DNA from: Acidimicrobiia bacterium
Lineage (GTDB): Bacteria > Actinomycetota > Acidimicrobiia > IMCC26256 > PALSA-610
Length of the DNA: 64,000 bases
Reading direction: 5' to 3'
Assembly (NCBI GenBank): GCA_036271555.1
Contig: DATBAK010000003.1
Location: 62,001 to 126,000, forward strand
Made by a program: the position numbers and the translations under genes. How positions within the stretch are numbered: the first letter of the stretch is position 1; each line of letters opens with the position of its first letter. The notes below the pieces were generated by a model. It had not been told where the DNA came from. It ran no database searches and saw only the letters and a list, made by a program, of their open reading frames with translations. Below are positions 1-8,766 of the stretch, in pieces.

Positions 1-2
1 TG

Positions 3-410
3 CTCGAGTCGGGCGCCCGGGTGCTGATCGACACATCGGGTCGCGAGAGTCGCGACCTCGCCGAAGAGGCGACTCACTACGGCGCCGACGTGGTCGTCGC
101 ACTCGGCGTCGGCGACGAGCCGGGCCGGCGCGTGACCTACTTCGCGACCTCGACGTTCCGATCTGAACGCGGCTACTCCCTCGCAAGGCGCATCGCCGAG
201 GAGCTCGACCGGGTCCACGGACCGGTCGAGGCCTGCGGCCGCGCGTACGGCATCCTGCGCGAGACGCCGATGACCGCCGTGGAGTGCCAGCCTGCGGGAC
301 GGGACGACGAAGACGGGCTGCGCGCCGCAGCGGCCGCGCCGGTCGCGCTCGTCAGCGCGATCGTGTGTGGTGTTCGGCGCGGTGTCGAGGAACCGATCGA
401 GAACGGCTGA
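3..410 (+). CDS. N-acetylmuramoyl-L-alanine amidase (Amidase_3), 5' end cut by window
   Basis: The reading frame is open from the first bases of the window and ends at 410, so only the C-terminal part of about 135 residues is visible. The segment resembling 'YGILRETPMTAVECQP' matches the late Amidase_3 region in which a conserved Glu near the C terminus helps bind zinc, and the run around 'RGYSLARRIAEEL' fits the helix before it. Amidase_3 enzymes cleave the amide bond between muramic acid and the stem peptide of peptidoglycan outside the membrane. The gene converges with parB, 14 bases away. An amidase next to parB/parA is a usual actinobacterial arrangement. The family call rests on a short segment, and the N-terminal signal cannot be judged. 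Confidence 0.72.
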   Translation, partial: LESGARVLIDTSGRESRDLAEEATHYGADVVVALGVGDEPGRRVTYFATSTFRSERGYSLARRIAEELDRVHGPVEACGRAYGILRETPMTAVECQPAGRDDEDGLRAAAAAPVALVSAIVCGVRRGVEEPIENG

Positions 411-424
411 TCCTCGGTCGGGCG

Positions 425-1318
425 TCAGTCCGCCGACGTCGGGGCAGTCGAGCCGTTGGTCATCTTGCGGTAGATCCGCTCGAGGTCCTCGAGGTCCGCG
501 AACTCGACGATCACCCGACCTCGGCGGTCGGCGTCCGACATGACAACGCTCACGCGGGTGTCGAGATGATCCGACAGCAGGTTCTCGAGCTCGGGTAGGC
601 CCGGTGGGCGGAGCTTGCGCCCGGCTCGCGCGACCCGCTCGGCGACCGGCTCGCCGCCGCGTGCCCGAACCGCGTCCTCGACCGAGCGAACCGAGAGATC
701 GTCCGAGACCGCGCGGCGGGCAAGCTGCTCCTGGAACGCACGATCGGGAGTGCCGAGCAGCGCGATCGCATGACCGCGCTTGAGCGAACCGTCGTGGATG
801 TAGCGCTGCACGGTCGGCGGGAGCTGCAGGATCCGCAGGCAGTTCGAGACCGCGGCCCGGCTCTTGCCGATCCGGCGCGCAACGTCGTCATGGGTCAGCT
901 GGAAGTCCTCGATGAGCTGTTGATACGCGGCGGCCTCCTCGAGCGGATCGAGGTTCTCCCGCTGCACGTTCTCGACGATCGCCTGCTGCAACGCGAGCGC
1001 GTCGTCGGCCACCCGCACGACTGCCGGGATCGTCTGGAGCCCGACTCGACGTGCGGCGCGCCAGCGGCGTTCGCCCGCGATGAGCTCGTACCCGTCGCCG
1101 GACAGCCGGACCAGGACCGGTTGGAGGACGCCCACCTCGCGGATCGACTCCGCAAGGGTCGCGAGTGCCTGCTCGTCGAAGATCTCGCGCGGCTGATGAG
1201 GGTTCGGACGGATGGACTCGGTCGGAAGCTCGAGCAGCCCGGCCGCCGGCATCGCTGCCGAATCGCCGGACGGGATGAGCGCGCCGAGCCCCCTACCCAG
1301 CCCGCCGGGTCGCGCCAC
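425..1318 (-). CDS. parB: Chromosome partitioning protein ParB
   Basis: ParB is a CTP-dependent clamp that loads at parS and spreads on the origin region for segregation and SMC loading. The protein (297 aa) starts with the typical ParB leader rich in GLGRGLGALIP. It then has the N-terminal domain with the CTP-binding motifs GERRWRAARR and ENVQREN, a helix-turn-helix near residues 145-175 (VARRIGKSRAAVSNCLRILQLP) that reads parS, and a C-terminal dimerisation part. I chose GTG at 1318 because AAGGAGG lies six bases upstream and the leader begins there; a longer frame upstream is out of character. The start overlaps the parA 3' end by 26 bases, so the two are cotranscribed. Three parS sites lie upstream of parA. 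Confidence 0.97.
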   Translation of the reverse strand: MARPGGLGRGLGALIPSGDSAAMPAAGLLELPTESIRPNPHQPREIFDEQALATLAESIREVGVLQPVLVRLSGDGYELIAGERRWRAARRVGLQTIPAVVRVADDALALQQAIVENVQRENLDPLEEAAAYQQLIEDFQLTHDDVARRIGKSRAAVSNCLRILQLPPTVQRYIHDGSLKRGHAIALLGTPDRAFQEQLARRAVSDDLSVRSVEDAVRARGGEPVAERVARAGRKLRPPGLPELENLLSDHLDTRVSVVMSDADRRGRVIVEFADLEDLERIYRKMTNGSTAPTSAD

Positions 1319-2171
1319 GGCTGACCTCCTTGGCGAGCTCGCGGTAGGCGATCGCGCCCCGCGAGGATGAATCGAACACGATGATCGGCTGACCGAACGA
1401 CGGCGCCTCGGAGATGCGCACCGTCCGAGGAACGACCGTGCGGTAGACGCGCGACCCGAAGTGCAAGCGGACCTCCTGTTCGACCTGTTCCGCGAGCTTC
1501 GTGCGGGCATCGAACATCGTGAGCACGATGCCGCGCATCTCGAGCGTGGCGTTCAAGTTGGTCCGGACCAGCTTGACGTTGCGCAGCAGCTGACCCAAGC
1601 CCTCGAGCGCGTAGTACTCGCACTGGATCGGAACGAGGACGGCATCCGCCGCGGCCAACCCGTTCACAGTGAGCAGACCGAGGGACGGCGGGCAGTCGAT
1701 GAGCACGAAGTCGTAGTCGTCGCTCACTGCGCTCAGCGCTCGTCGAAGCTTCAGCTCACGGGACATCGCCGGGACGAGCTCGATCTCGGCGCCGGCGAGA
1801 TCGATCGTGGCCGGGATGACGAAGAGGTTCCGCACACTCGTGGGTTCGACGCAGTCCTCGACCGGGACGTCGTTCATGATCACGTCGTAGACCGAGCCCT
1901 CGACGTTGCGATGGCTGATGCCCAGTCCGGTTGTCGCGTTGCCCTGGGGATCCAGGTCCACCACGAGTACACGGAAACCGAGTTCGGCGAGCGCAGCGCC
2001 GAGGTTGACGGCGGTGGTCGTCTTCCCGACGCCGCCCTTCTGGTTGGCGACCGCCAGCACCGACGGCATCTCGATCGGCGGCAGCGGTGCCATGGTGTCG
2101 GGCGACGGCACGGCACTCGACGACTCGACGGGTGGCGCCGAATCGGGCGCCTCGACATGGGATTCGTTCAC
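1293..2171 (-). CDS. parA: Chromosome partitioning ATPase ParA (Soj)
   Basis: ParA is the deviant-Walker ATPase that moves ParB-parS complexes. The protein has a low-complexity acidic/proline leader of about 38 residues. The ATPase core then starts with the deviant Walker A KGGVGKTTTA, followed by VVDLDPQGNATTGLG, the Walker B region DFVLIDCPPSLGLLT and the late PRTVRISEAPSFGQPI. All residues expected for dimer-dependent ATP hydrolysis, including the signature lysine of KGGVGKT, are present. It is 292 aa, the usual length with the actinobacterial leader. It precedes parB on the same strand and overlaps it. Upstream is a gene-free 1.3 kb region with three parS sites. Confidence 0.97.
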   Translation of the reverse strand: MNESHVEAPDSAPPVESSSAVPSPDTMAPLPPIEMPSVLAVANQKGGVGKTTTAVNLGAALAELGFRVLVVDLDPQGNATTGLGISHRNVEGSVYDVIMNDVPVEDCVEPTSVRNLFVIPATIDLAGAEIELVPAMSRELKLRRALSAVSDDYDFVLIDCPPSLGLLTVNGLAAADAVLVPIQCEYYALEGLGQLLRNVKLVRTNLNATLEMRGIVLTMFDARTKLAEQVEQEVRLHFGSRVYRTVVPRTVRISEAPSFGQPIIVFDSSSRGAIAYRELAKEVSRGATRRAG

Positions 2172-2283
2172 CGGCGCATCGCTTTCCTGGGTTCACCCGC
2201 GACGAGGAGGAGGGGGTTCGGCGAGCCCAGGATCCGTCCATGCGACCCGGCTCTCGTCGCCCGTAGGCGCCCGATCTTCCCCG

Positions 2284-2299
2284 TGTTCCACGTGGAACA
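2284..2299. promoter_or_regulatory. parS: parS site 1
   Basis: TGTTCCACGTGGAACA is a perfect 16-bp palindrome and a close match to the known ParB site TGTTTCACGTGAAACA. It lies 112 bases upstream of the parA start. Confidence 0.93.
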
Positions 2300-2485
2300 T
2301 TGTCCCGTGGGGTCGCATCGTACTACCGCGCCGCGCGCGAGGGAATGCCCCGCGGCCGATTCGTCGCAGCTTCCGAGACACACGGTCGGCCTTCCGACGT
2401 TTATCCCCAACCCTGTCAACAGCCTGGGTATATGTAGAGGCTGGTGGCCGTTTCGCGCTCCGCAGCGCTCTGAGACGGTTCGGTG

Positions 2486-2505
2486 GACGTTCCACGTGGA
2501 ACGTC
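2486..2505. promoter_or_regulatory. parS: parS site 2, 20-bp palindrome
   Basis: GACGTTCCACGTGGAACGTC is a perfect 20-bp palindrome with the ParB core GTTCCACGTGGAAC. Sequence to its right (about 2520-2605) resembles what lies right of parS site 3, namely the 3' end of rsmG. This suggests the site was copied together with that gene end. Confidence 0.92.
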
Positions 2506-2519
2506 GCCGCCTCAATCCG

Positions 2520-3440
2520 GCCCCAGGGCAGCGTTTGGCGGCACGCCGTGCCTGTGCCCGACCCAGCATCGGCGAGCGGGCGTGATCCGCCGTCGCCGCG
2601 CGGTGAGCCATCGGCGGGTCGGCTCGATCCGGCGCAGGTTCACAACCGAGGTTCCCCGGCGCCGCTCGTTCGGGACCGCGAAGTTGTCGGAAATGGCGTC
2701 GGCGGGTCGGCTCGATCCGGCGCAGGTTCACAACCGAGGTTCCCCGGCCCCGCTCGTTCGGGACCGCGAAGTTGTCGGAAATGGCGTCCGTGGCCAATCC
2801 GGCGCGGGGATCACGACGCCGGCGCCCGTCGGTCCGCCTCGGCGACGGCCCCGGGGCCGTCGGAAGTGACGTCGGCGGCCGGCGACCGTCCTCGGCCGGC
2901 GCGAGCCGTCGTCACTCCATGCCGGGCGGCGGCCCCCGGTTCGATCCGCCGCGGGATTGCCACGCCGGCGCCCGCCGTCCGGCGGGTCACAGGGAGACCA
3001 CCGGGCAGCTCGGGAATTGGCGTCGGCACCCGCCTCTATCCGCCGTCGCTCCGTACCCGGCATCGGCGACCGGTTGATCCCGCGCAAGATCACGCCGGCG
3101 CTTCTTCCGGTCGGGCTCGTCGGGCTGACCGTACCGGTCGAAAGTGGGACGGCGTCGATTCGTCCGCCGTTCTCCGTGGCGAGGCGTCGACGGCCGGTCC
3201 GATCCGCCGTCAGGATCGCGTTGCCGGCGCCCTTCGGTCCCGTCGACGTTGACCGCGGCGCCGTCGGAAGTGACGTCAGGGCGGCGGGTTCGATTCGCCG
3301 TCGCTCCGTTCGAGGCACCGGCAGCCGCTTCGATCCGCCGCGGACGACGATGCCGACGCCTTCGGTCCGGACGTCGGTCGCGGACCACCGGGACGAGTCG
3401 GAAGTGGCGTCGGGCCTGCTCGGCGCTCACCGGGTGGCCC
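2520..3440. repeat. Array of decayed rsmG 3'-end copies between parS sites 2 and 3
   Basis: This gene-free stretch is built from degenerate copies of one module. On the plus strand each copy holds a 'TCGATCCGCCG' core, a 'CACGCCGGCGCC' part and usually a 'GTCGGAARTGRCG' end, spaced about 85-150 bases. Read on the minus strand, several copies still translate to something close to the rsmG C terminus GIVVLRRIEP, for example GVAIPRRIEP near 2950, SVVNLRRIEP in the tandem pair and GVILRGINRS near 3080. The piece right after parS site 2 translates to a decayed form of the last rsmG residues (HGVPPNAAL against NGVPAKRPL). Short open frames exist, but none has a start with a ribosome site or a sensible protein. 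A lone DnaA-box-like TTATCCCCA sits just outside at 2401. Confidence 0.75.
2611..2786. repeat. Tandem 88-bp repeat, two copies
   Basis: Copies at 2611-2698 and 2699-2786 are adjacent and differ at one base only (GGCGCCGC against GGCCCCGC). They are the youngest part of the rsmG-derived array and show that it still expands or is homogenised. Each copy keeps a minus-strand run encoding NLRRIEP, as in rsmG. Confidence 0.93.
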
Positions 3441-3451
3441 GAGCAATCATG

Positions 3452-3483
3452 GAGGTTGACGTTCCACGTGGAACGTCAACCTC
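3452..3483. promoter_or_regulatory. parS: parS site 3 inside a 32-bp perfect palindrome
   Basis: The ParB core is centred between 3467 and 3468. Symmetry continues outward without a mismatch from 3452 to 3483, through the arms GAGGTTGAC and GTCAACCTC. It is far longer than a normal parS and sits ten bases from the rsmG stop codon, so it could also form a strong hairpin at the end of the rsmG transcript. Confidence 0.93.
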
Positions 3484-3493
3484 AGTGAACCGG

Positions 3494-4207
3494 CTACCAG
3501 AGCGGGCGCTTGGCGGGGACGCCGTTGCCCCGAGGCCAGGCGTCGTCGAGCGGCTCGATCCGTCGCAGGACGACGATGCCGGCGCCTTCGGTCCGACGTC
3601 GGTCGCCGACGGCGAGGCCGAGTCGAGCGAGACCTTCCGACGGCCACCGATCCGCGTCGGTTTCGGGCTCGCTCACCACGAGCACTCCGTGCGGCGAAAC
3701 GAGCGCCCCGCCGATCTCCGCAGTGACCGCCGGACTTGCGAACGACCGGGCCACCACGAGCGGCGACGACGCCCGGAGCTCGGGCCGACGGGCGAGCGTC
3801 TCGCCCCGCCCCTCGAAGACAACGATCCGATCCGCCCAACCGAGACTCCGAACCGTCTCCCGAAGGAACGCGCAGCGCCGCGCCGAGGCATCGAGCAGCC
3901 CGCCGCCCGCGTCCGTCCACACGGCCGCGAGGGCGAGCCCCGGAAGCCCGCCGCCCGAGCCGAGATCGAGGAACGGCGACGCAACGATCTCGGCTTCCTC
4001 GATCAGTTGGAGGAGTGCCCGTGCATGAGTCAGTTGCTCTGCCACGGGACGAGGGCCGAAGAACCCGAGCCGCCGAGCCTCTTCGAGCGCCCGATCGAGC
4101 TCCGCTTGATCGAACGGGACGGCCGCATCGACGCGATCCGCGAGGCGATGCGTCGGGTCGAGATCGGCTTGATCGAACGGGACGGCGCCGCCGACGGAAT
4201 CCGTCAC
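3494..4207 (-). CDS. rsmG: 16S rRNA (guanine-N7) methyltransferase RsmG (GidB)
   Basis: RsmG methylates N7 of G527 of 16S rRNA using S-adenosylmethionine. The class I methyltransferase fold is clear, with the SAM-binding motif FLDLGSGGGLPGL around residue 80 and a C-terminal strand GIVVLRRIEP. The protein is 237 aa. Its first 40 residues hold an in-frame duplication: VPFDQADLD and VPFDQAELD recur 21 codons apart, encoded by an identical 20-base run at 4104-4123 and 4167-4186. The GTG at 4207 is used; a start inside the second repeat would give a family-standard N terminus, so the first repeat may be an extension. It follows jag by 19 bases. Its 3' end is the source of the repeats further downstream. 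Confidence 0.95.
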   Translation of the reverse strand: MTDSVGGAVPFDQADLDPTHRLADRVDAAVPFDQAELDRALEEARRLGFFGPRPVAEQLTHARALLQLIEEAEIVASPFLDLGSGGGLPGLALAAVWTDAGGGLLDASARRCAFLRETVRSLGWADRIVVFEGRGETLARRPELRASSPLVVARSFASPAVTAEIGGALVSPHGVLVVSEPETDADRWPSEGLARLGLAVGDRRRTEGAGIVVLRRIEPLDDAWPRGNGVPAKRPLW

Positions 4208-4226
4208 CCGACGAGCCGGCTCGGAA

Positions 4227-5198
4227 TCAGGCCGGGCGGATCACGACGTGACGGCGGGCGTCCTCGCCCTCCGACACGGTCGACAGCCCGTCGAGTTCGG
4301 CCACGGTGTCGTGCACGACCTTCCGGTCGGCGGCCGACATCGGCTCGAGCGCGCGAGCGTCGCCGCCCGACTGCACCTCGGACGCCACCTGGCGCGTGAA
4401 CTCGGCGAGCGCCTCGCGGCGTCGCTGGCGGTATCCGCCGACGTCGACGTGCAGCCGCGCCCGCGCGCCATCTCCCGCGTGCTGCACCGCGGCGCGGGTC
4501 AGCTCTTCGAGCGCCGCGAGCGTCGCGCCCTTGGGCCCGACGAGAAGGCCGAGACCATCCCCCTCGATGTCGAGCTCCACGCCGTCGTCCTCGGTGCGAG
4601 TCGTCCGCACCGAACCCCCGACCCCGAGCGCGTCGAGCAGGCCCTCGACGAATTCGACTGCGACAGCTTCCTGCTCGTCGAGATTGACTTCGCTGTCCAT
4701 GTCGGGCTGCTCCTCTTCATCTGACTCTGTGACTTCGGCGCGATTCGGGCGGTTGCGTGATCGCGACCGGTTCCGGCGCTTGGGACCCGGTGCCGCGCCG
4801 GCCGGCGCGGAAGACTCCGCGGCCCCGGTGGCTACCTCGGCTGCTGGCGTCGGTTCGGGCTTCGGTTTCGACCTCGGCTTGGGCTTCGACTTCGCCGCGC
4901 CGCCACCGCCGCCCTCGCGAGCAGGCCGCTTCCGGCCTCGACTGCCGCTCGAACCTTCGCCATCGCCCCGTCCGCCTTCGGAGCGGCGCCGACGCCGGCG
5001 GTCGGCCGGCTTCTCCCGCGAGAGCGGCTTGATGCGGGCGCGGATGCGGGCGTCGCTGCGACCGATCCGCCCGAGGAACCCGGAGCGGGCTTCGTCGAGC
5101 ACTTCGAACTCGAGCTCGGACTCATGGACGCCGAGCTCGTCGAGCGCCCGTTCCTTCGCCTCGTCGACCGTACGGCCGGTGACTTCGATCCACTCCAT
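4227..5198 (-). CDS. jag: RNA-binding protein Jag (KhpB/EloR)
   Basis: Jag/KhpB is a cytoplasmic RNA-binding protein linked in other bacteria to cell elongation control. Domains in order: a Jag_N domain at residues 1-55 (WIEVTGRTVDEAKERALDEL, then FLGRIGRSDARIRARI); a long Arg/Lys/Pro/Glu-rich disordered linker from about 60 to 175; a KH domain at about 180-260 with the loop VGPKGATL; and an R3H domain at the C terminus (DRKVVHDTVAEL, EGEDARRHVVI). At 323 aa it is longer than firmicute versions because of the linker. It starts 9 bases after the yidC stop in the conserved yidC-jag-rsmG run. Confidence 0.95.
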   Translation of the reverse strand: MEWIEVTGRTVDEAKERALDELGVHESELEFEVLDEARSGFLGRIGRSDARIRARIKPLSREKPADRRRRRRSEGGRGDGEGSSGSRGRKRPAREGGGGGAAKSKPKPRSKPKPEPTPAAEVATGAAESSAPAGAAPGPKRRNRSRSRNRPNRAEVTESDEEEQPDMDSEVNLDEQEAVAVEFVEGLLDALGVGGSVRTTRTEDDGVELDIEGDGLGLLVGPKGATLAALEELTRAAVQHAGDGARARLHVDVGGYRQRRREALAEFTRQVASEVQSGGDARALEPMSAADRKVVHDTVAELDGLSTVSEGEDARRHVVIRPA

Positions 5199-5207
5199 GG
5201 CGGTCGG

Positions 5208-6293
5208 TCAGCGCTTGCGCTTCTTGCGCCGGGCGCCGGCCGACATTGAAGTCGGCCCGCCGTTCCCGGCTCCCTTACCCGTGCCATTGCCGCCGGCCTT
5301 GCCGGCACTACCGTTCCCGCCGCTCTTGGCCGGTGATCTCCCGCCCGCGTTCGTCGCCGCGCCCTTTCCACCCGCGCCTTTGGGCGCACCGGGCCGGCGC
5401 ACGCTCGGCTTCGAGCCTCCCGTGGGCCGACTCGCGGTGTCGACGACGGACCCGTCGTCTTCCCCGCCGTCGTCGTCGTCATCGTCCGCGACGGACGCCT
5501 TCGGGGCCGGCGCCGCGTGCGCGTCGTCGTAGATCTTGTTGAGGACGAGGTGTTGCTGCCCGATCCGCCAGACGTTGCTCGTCACCCAGTAGACGATGAG
5601 CCCGGACGCGAATCGGAGCGACAGCACGCCGAACACGACCGGGAAGACCTTGGTCATGAACTGCATCTGCGAGTTGATCGCGCTCGCGGCCTGCGGCTGG
5701 TTCTGCTGGCGCGCCATGGTCTGGCGGGCCTGGTACCAGCCGCTCGCGATGATCAGAAGGATGCTGATGACGTACGGGATGACGGTGGCGATGGACTCCG
5801 CCCGCACGCTCCACAGCGACTTCGACATGTCCATGCCGAGGAATCTGAGGCCCTTGGGATGGACCTGACACTTCCCGCTGGCGACCGCCGCCTTGCCGCA
5901 GATGTCGACGTAGAGCTTGTTGAACTGCCCCGTCTTCGGGACGTTGCTGTGGACCTTCTCGAGGACATGGAAGAGCGAGATGAAGATCGGAATCTGCATC
6001 ACCAGGGGCAGGCACCCGGCGAGCGGGTTGATCTTGTTCTCCTGGTAGAACTTGAGGATCTCCTCGTTCTGCTTCTGCTTGTCGTTCTTGTACTTCTGCT
6101 GCAGGCGCTTGATCTCCGGCTGCACCTTCTGCATGGCGATCATCGAGCGAGCCTGCTTCGCGGTGAGCGGGAACAGGATCAGCATCACCACGCAGGTGAC
6201 GACGATGACCGCGACGCCGAGATTGTGCGGCGGCACCACCGAGTAGGCGACGGCGAGCAGGTAGCCGAGGGCCTTGTAGATCGGGTTCAGCAC
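5208..6293 (-). CDS. yidC: Membrane protein insertase YidC
   Basis: YidC inserts and folds inner-membrane proteins with or without SecYEG. The protein (361 aa) has the Oxa1 core: a first helix near residues 5-22, a second near 25-50 ending [12 protein letters not shown], a charged cytoplasmic hairpin with [16 protein letters not shown], then helices around [32 protein letters not shown] and [13 protein letters not shown]. The tail after about residue 265 is Asp-rich and then Gly/Ala/Lys-rich, ending RKKRKR, which fits ribosome contact. I chose GTG at 6293, which begins VLNPIYKAL and overlaps the yidD stop by 7 bases; a longer frame upstream lacks family similarity. Confidence 0.96.
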   Translation of the reverse strand: MLNPIYKALGYLLAVAYSVVPPHNLGVAVIVVTCVVMLILFPLTAKQARSMIAMQKVQPEIKRLQQKYKNDKQKQNEEILKFYQENKINPLAGCLPLVMQIPIFISLFHVLEKVHSNVPKTGQFNKLYVDICGKAAVASGKCQVHPKGLRFLGMDMSKSLWSVRAESIATVIPYVISILLIIASGWYQARQTMARQQNQPQAASAINSQMQFMTKVFPVVFGVLSLRFASGLIVYWVTSNVWRIGQQHLVLNKIYDDAHAAPAPKASVADDDDDDGGEDDGSVVDTASRPTGGSKPSVRRPGAPKGAGGKGAATNAGGRSPAKSGGNGSAGKAGGNGTGKGAGNGGPTSMSAGARRKKRKR

Positions 6294-6577
6294 GGGCCGG
6301 CCTTCCGGAGCGACGGGGCGCCGCGGCGCGAGGGACGCGCCTCCGGAACCGGATCGAAGCCGTGCCCGCCGAGCGGGTGGCACCGACCGAGACGGCGCAG
6401 AGCGAGGAGCGAGCCTGCCGCCGCGCCGTGTGCGGCAATGGCCTCACGCGCGTATTGGGAGCAGGTGGGGAAGTAGCGACAACGCGGCAGACGGTGAACC
6501 GTCGCGCGCTGGTAGAGGTTGAGGGCGGTGTCGGCCGCCCGTGCGGATCGGCTCGTTCGGGGCGCGTCGGGCGTCAT
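6287..6577 (-). CDS. yidD: Membrane protein insertion efficiency factor YidD
   Basis: This is a small (96 aa) YidD/DUF37 protein with the diagnostic segment [18 protein letters not shown] followed by [18 protein letters not shown]. It is thought to assist YidC-dependent insertion at the membrane. The start is ATG at 6577, which overlaps the rnpA stop in an ATGA. Its own stop overlaps the yidC start. Neighbours rnpA and yidC are the standard partners. Confidence 0.95.
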   Translation of the reverse strand: MTPDAPRTSRSARAADTALNLYQRATVHRLPRCRYFPTCSQYAREAIAAHGAAAGSLLALRRLGRCHPLGGHGFDPVPEARPSRRGAPSLRKAGPC

Positions 6578-6906
6578 GAGGCGTCCTCGTGGGCACGGGC
6601 GATCAGGTTCAGCCACGCGGCCGTGAGCTCATCGGGCGTGCTCCGTCGTACTTCGGGACGAACCCCCACCAGATATTGCCAATCGGGACGGAGTTGGGCT
6701 TCGTGCGCCGCGATGACGTGGCGCAGCCGGCGACGGACGCGGTTGCGGTCGACCGCGCCGCCGGCGCGGCGACCGATCGCATACGCCACGCGCGGCGGGC
6801 CCGGGTCCGCGGCGCGACAGCAGGTCAGCACGAGCGGACCCCGCCGGTGACGGCGGGCGGAATCGAAGGCACGGAATTCACGGGGGGCTCGGACCCTCCA
6901 GATCAC
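6574..6906 (-). CDS. rnpA: Ribonuclease P protein component
   Basis: RnpA is the protein subunit that helps the catalytic RNase P RNA mature tRNA 5' ends. The 110-residue protein contains the conserved basic helix [20 protein letters not shown] (RNR motif region), preceded by [11 protein letters not shown] and followed by [12 protein letters not shown]. The start is GTG at 6906, overlapping the rpmH stop (GTGA). A much longer upstream frame runs antisense to the dnaA leader and is not credible. The order rpmH-rnpA-yidD-yidC is the widely conserved operon. Confidence 0.95.
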   Translation of the reverse strand: MIWRVRAPREFRAFDSARRHRRGPLVLTCCRAADPGPPRVAYAIGRRAGGAVDRNRVRRRLRHVIAAHEAQLRPDWQYLVGVRPEVRRSTPDELTAAWLNLIARAHEDAS

Positions 6907-7037
6907 GCCGAAAGGCGGGTGCGGCCCTTCGTTCTCCGGTTCTTCAGGAGGGCGCGACCCGCGCGGGTCGACATGCGATGGCGAAAGCCGTGCTTCTTGT
7001 TGCGGCGCCGGTTGTTGGGTTGGAACGTGCGCTTCAC
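6903..7037 (-). CDS. rpmH: 50S ribosomal protein L34
   Basis: This is a 44-residue, highly basic protein that matches L34 end to end ([20 protein letters not shown], then [14 protein letters not shown]). It is a component of the large ribosomal subunit. The GTG start at 7037 has GAGGAGG seven bases upstream. First gene of the rpmH-rnpA-yidD-yidC-jag-rsmG run, divergent from dnaA. Confidence 0.97.
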   Translation of the reverse strand: MKRTFQPNNRRRNKKHGFRHRMSTRAGRALLKNRRTKGRTRLSA

Positions 7038-7111
7038 GCAATGGCCTCCTCGGCCCGGATAGGCGCGCAAGCCCTGGCGTCCGTCGTCGGACGCGGCTGC
7101 GCAGACCCCAC

Positions 7112-7197
7112 AGTCTACGGCCGTCGAGCGCGGCGCGGCAATCGGCGGGCGCTGGACGAGGCGTCGCCTTGTCGCTCCCGAGGGCCGATGGTACGGT
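7112..7197. promoter_or_regulatory. Divergent promoter pair, rpmH (-) and dnaA (+)
   Basis: The 283-bp rpmH-dnaA gap holds no gene. On the plus strand, TTGTCG (7169-7174) and TACGGT (7192-7197) are separated by 17 bases and point at dnaA. On the minus strand, TTGCCG (7141-7136) and TAGACT (7117-7112) are separated by 18 bases and point at rpmH. Both resemble SigA-type promoters of high-GC actinobacteria; this is motif reading only. Confidence 0.45.
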
Positions 7198-7320
7198 CCG
7201 AAACTGCGCCCAACGGTCCGGCCCCGGACGGCGCACACTTCCCCGGAACCGTTCACGTTCGGACCTTGGAGAGGCCACTCGCGCCGCCGCCGGTCCGGGC
7301 GAGAGGCTTTCTCCACACCT

Positions 7321-8766
7321 GTGGATGTTGCTGTGGACAACCGGGACGACGAGGACTACGCGAACCGTGCCGGTGCGGAAGACCTATGGAGCAAGGTCTC
7401 GCTCGCGGTCCAGAGCCAGCTCGCGGAGTCGACCTGGAACACCTGGTTCCGGGGGGTTCGGGCACTCGCACTGCGAGCCGATGACGACGTCCTCGTCCTC
7501 GCGGTGCCGAGCGCGCTCGCAGTCGAACGCATCCGTCGGAGCTACGTCGGCATCCTGAACGACGCCGCGCAGACGCTCAGTGGGACGCCGATGCGGTGCG
7601 ACTTCGTCGTCGAGACCGACCCGCGCGAGCTCGAGCTCATGGACCTGCCGCCCGTGGTGACCCCCGCGCCGCAGCACGAGGCGCCGGCGCCCCTGCTCGC
7701 GGCCGTCGACGAGGCCGAGCCGCGGACGAAGGGCTCGCTGAACCCGAAATGCACGTTCGAGAACTTCATCGTCGGATCGTCGAACCGCTTCGCCCAGGCC
7801 GCGTCGCTGTCGGTCGCGGAGTCGCCCGCCCGTACCTACAACCCGCTGTTCATCTACGGACCGGCGGGCCTCGGCAAGACGCACCTGCTGCAGGCCATCG
7901 GGCAGCACGTGCTCTACCTCTTCACGACGAAGCACGTTCGCTACGTGTCGACCGAGACGATGATGAACGAGTTCGTCGACGCGATGCGGCTGAAGTCGAT
8001 GCCGTCGTTCAAGCGCCGCTACCGCGAGGTCGACGTGCTGCTCGTCGACGACATCCAGTTCCTCGAGCGCACGGAACAGCTGCAGGAAGAGTTCTTCCAC
8101 ACCTTCAACGACCTGCACGCGCGCGGCAGCCAGATCGTCATCTCGTCCGACCGGCCGCCGAAGTCGATCGCGACCATCGAAGACCGGCTCCGCAGCCGCT
8201 TCGAGTGGGGGCTCATCGTCGACATCCAGCCCCCGGAGCTCGAGACGCGCCTCGCAATCCTGCGCAAGAAGGCGCAATCCGAGGGCCTCACCGGCATCCC
8301 GCCGGAAGTGTTCGAGTACATCGCGAAGAACGTCGTCGACAACGTCCGAGAGCTCGAAGGCGCGATCACGCGCGTCGCCGCGTACTCGACGCTGCACCGC
8401 GCCAAGTTGACCGAGGAGGTCGCGCGCGCGGTGCTCTCGGACATCCTCCCGGCGGAGCGGCGCCGCCAAATCACGCCGGACCTGATCCTCTCGGAGACCG
8501 CGGAGATGTTCCGGTTCCCGATCGAGGAGCTCATCGGCAAGAGTCGGCGCCGACCGCTCGTGAACGCACGTCAGATCTGCATGTACGTGTTCCGCGAGCT
8601 CACCGATTACAGCTATCCGCAGATCGCGAAGGTCTTCGGCGGACGCGACCACACGACGGTCATGCACGCGTACGAGAAGATCCGCGGTCAGCTCCCCGAG
8701 AAGCTCTTGGTCTTCGATCAGGTCAACGAGCTCATCAATCGCATCAAGCACGGATCGCCGGCATGA
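7321..8766 (+). CDS. dnaA: Chromosomal replication initiator DnaA
   Basis: DnaA binds DnaA boxes at oriC and opens the duplex. Domain I spans about residues 20-85 ([21 protein letters not shown]). Domain II is a short Pro/Ala linker. The AAA+ domain carries Walker A GPAGLGKT at 180-187, Walker [11 protein letters not shown] near 240 and sensor region [10 protein letters not shown]. Domain IV ends with the DnaA signature [15 protein letters not shown] near 440. Length 481 aa is normal. The GTG at 7321 lies in a DnaA-box cluster (TGTGGATGT at 7320, perfect TGTGGACAA at 7332-7340), so autorepression is likely. A second in-frame GTG at 7333 is a possible alternative start; neither has a strong ribosome site. 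Confidence 0.96.
   Translation: MDVAVDNRDDEDYANRAGAEDLWSKVSLAVQSQLAESTWNTWFRGVRALALRADDDVLVLAVPSALAVERIRRSYVGILNDAAQTLSGTPMRCDFVVETDPRELELMDLPPVVTPAPQHEAPAPLLAAVDEAEPRTKGSLNPKCTFENFIVGSSNRFAQAASLSVAESPARTYNPLFIYGPAGLGKTHLLQAIGQHVLYLFTTKHVRYVSTETMMNEFVDAMRLKSMPSFKRRYREVDVLLVDDIQFLERTEQLQEEFFHTFNDLHARGSQIVISSDRPPKSIATIEDRLRSRFEWGLIVDIQPPELETRLAILRKKAQSEGLTGIPPEVFEYIAKNVVDNVRELEGAITRVAAYSTLHRAKLTEEVARAVLSDILPAERRRQITPDLILSETAEMFRFPIEELIGKSRRRPLVNARQICMYVFRELTDYSYPQIAKVFGGRDHTTVMHAYEKIRGQLPEKLLVFDQVNELINRIKHGSPA

Noticed and set aside
2172-3493. Several open frames of 70-480 codons in the parA-rsmG gap
   Set aside because: They read through decayed rsmG copies, lack starts with ribosome sites and have Arg/Pro/Gly shadow composition.
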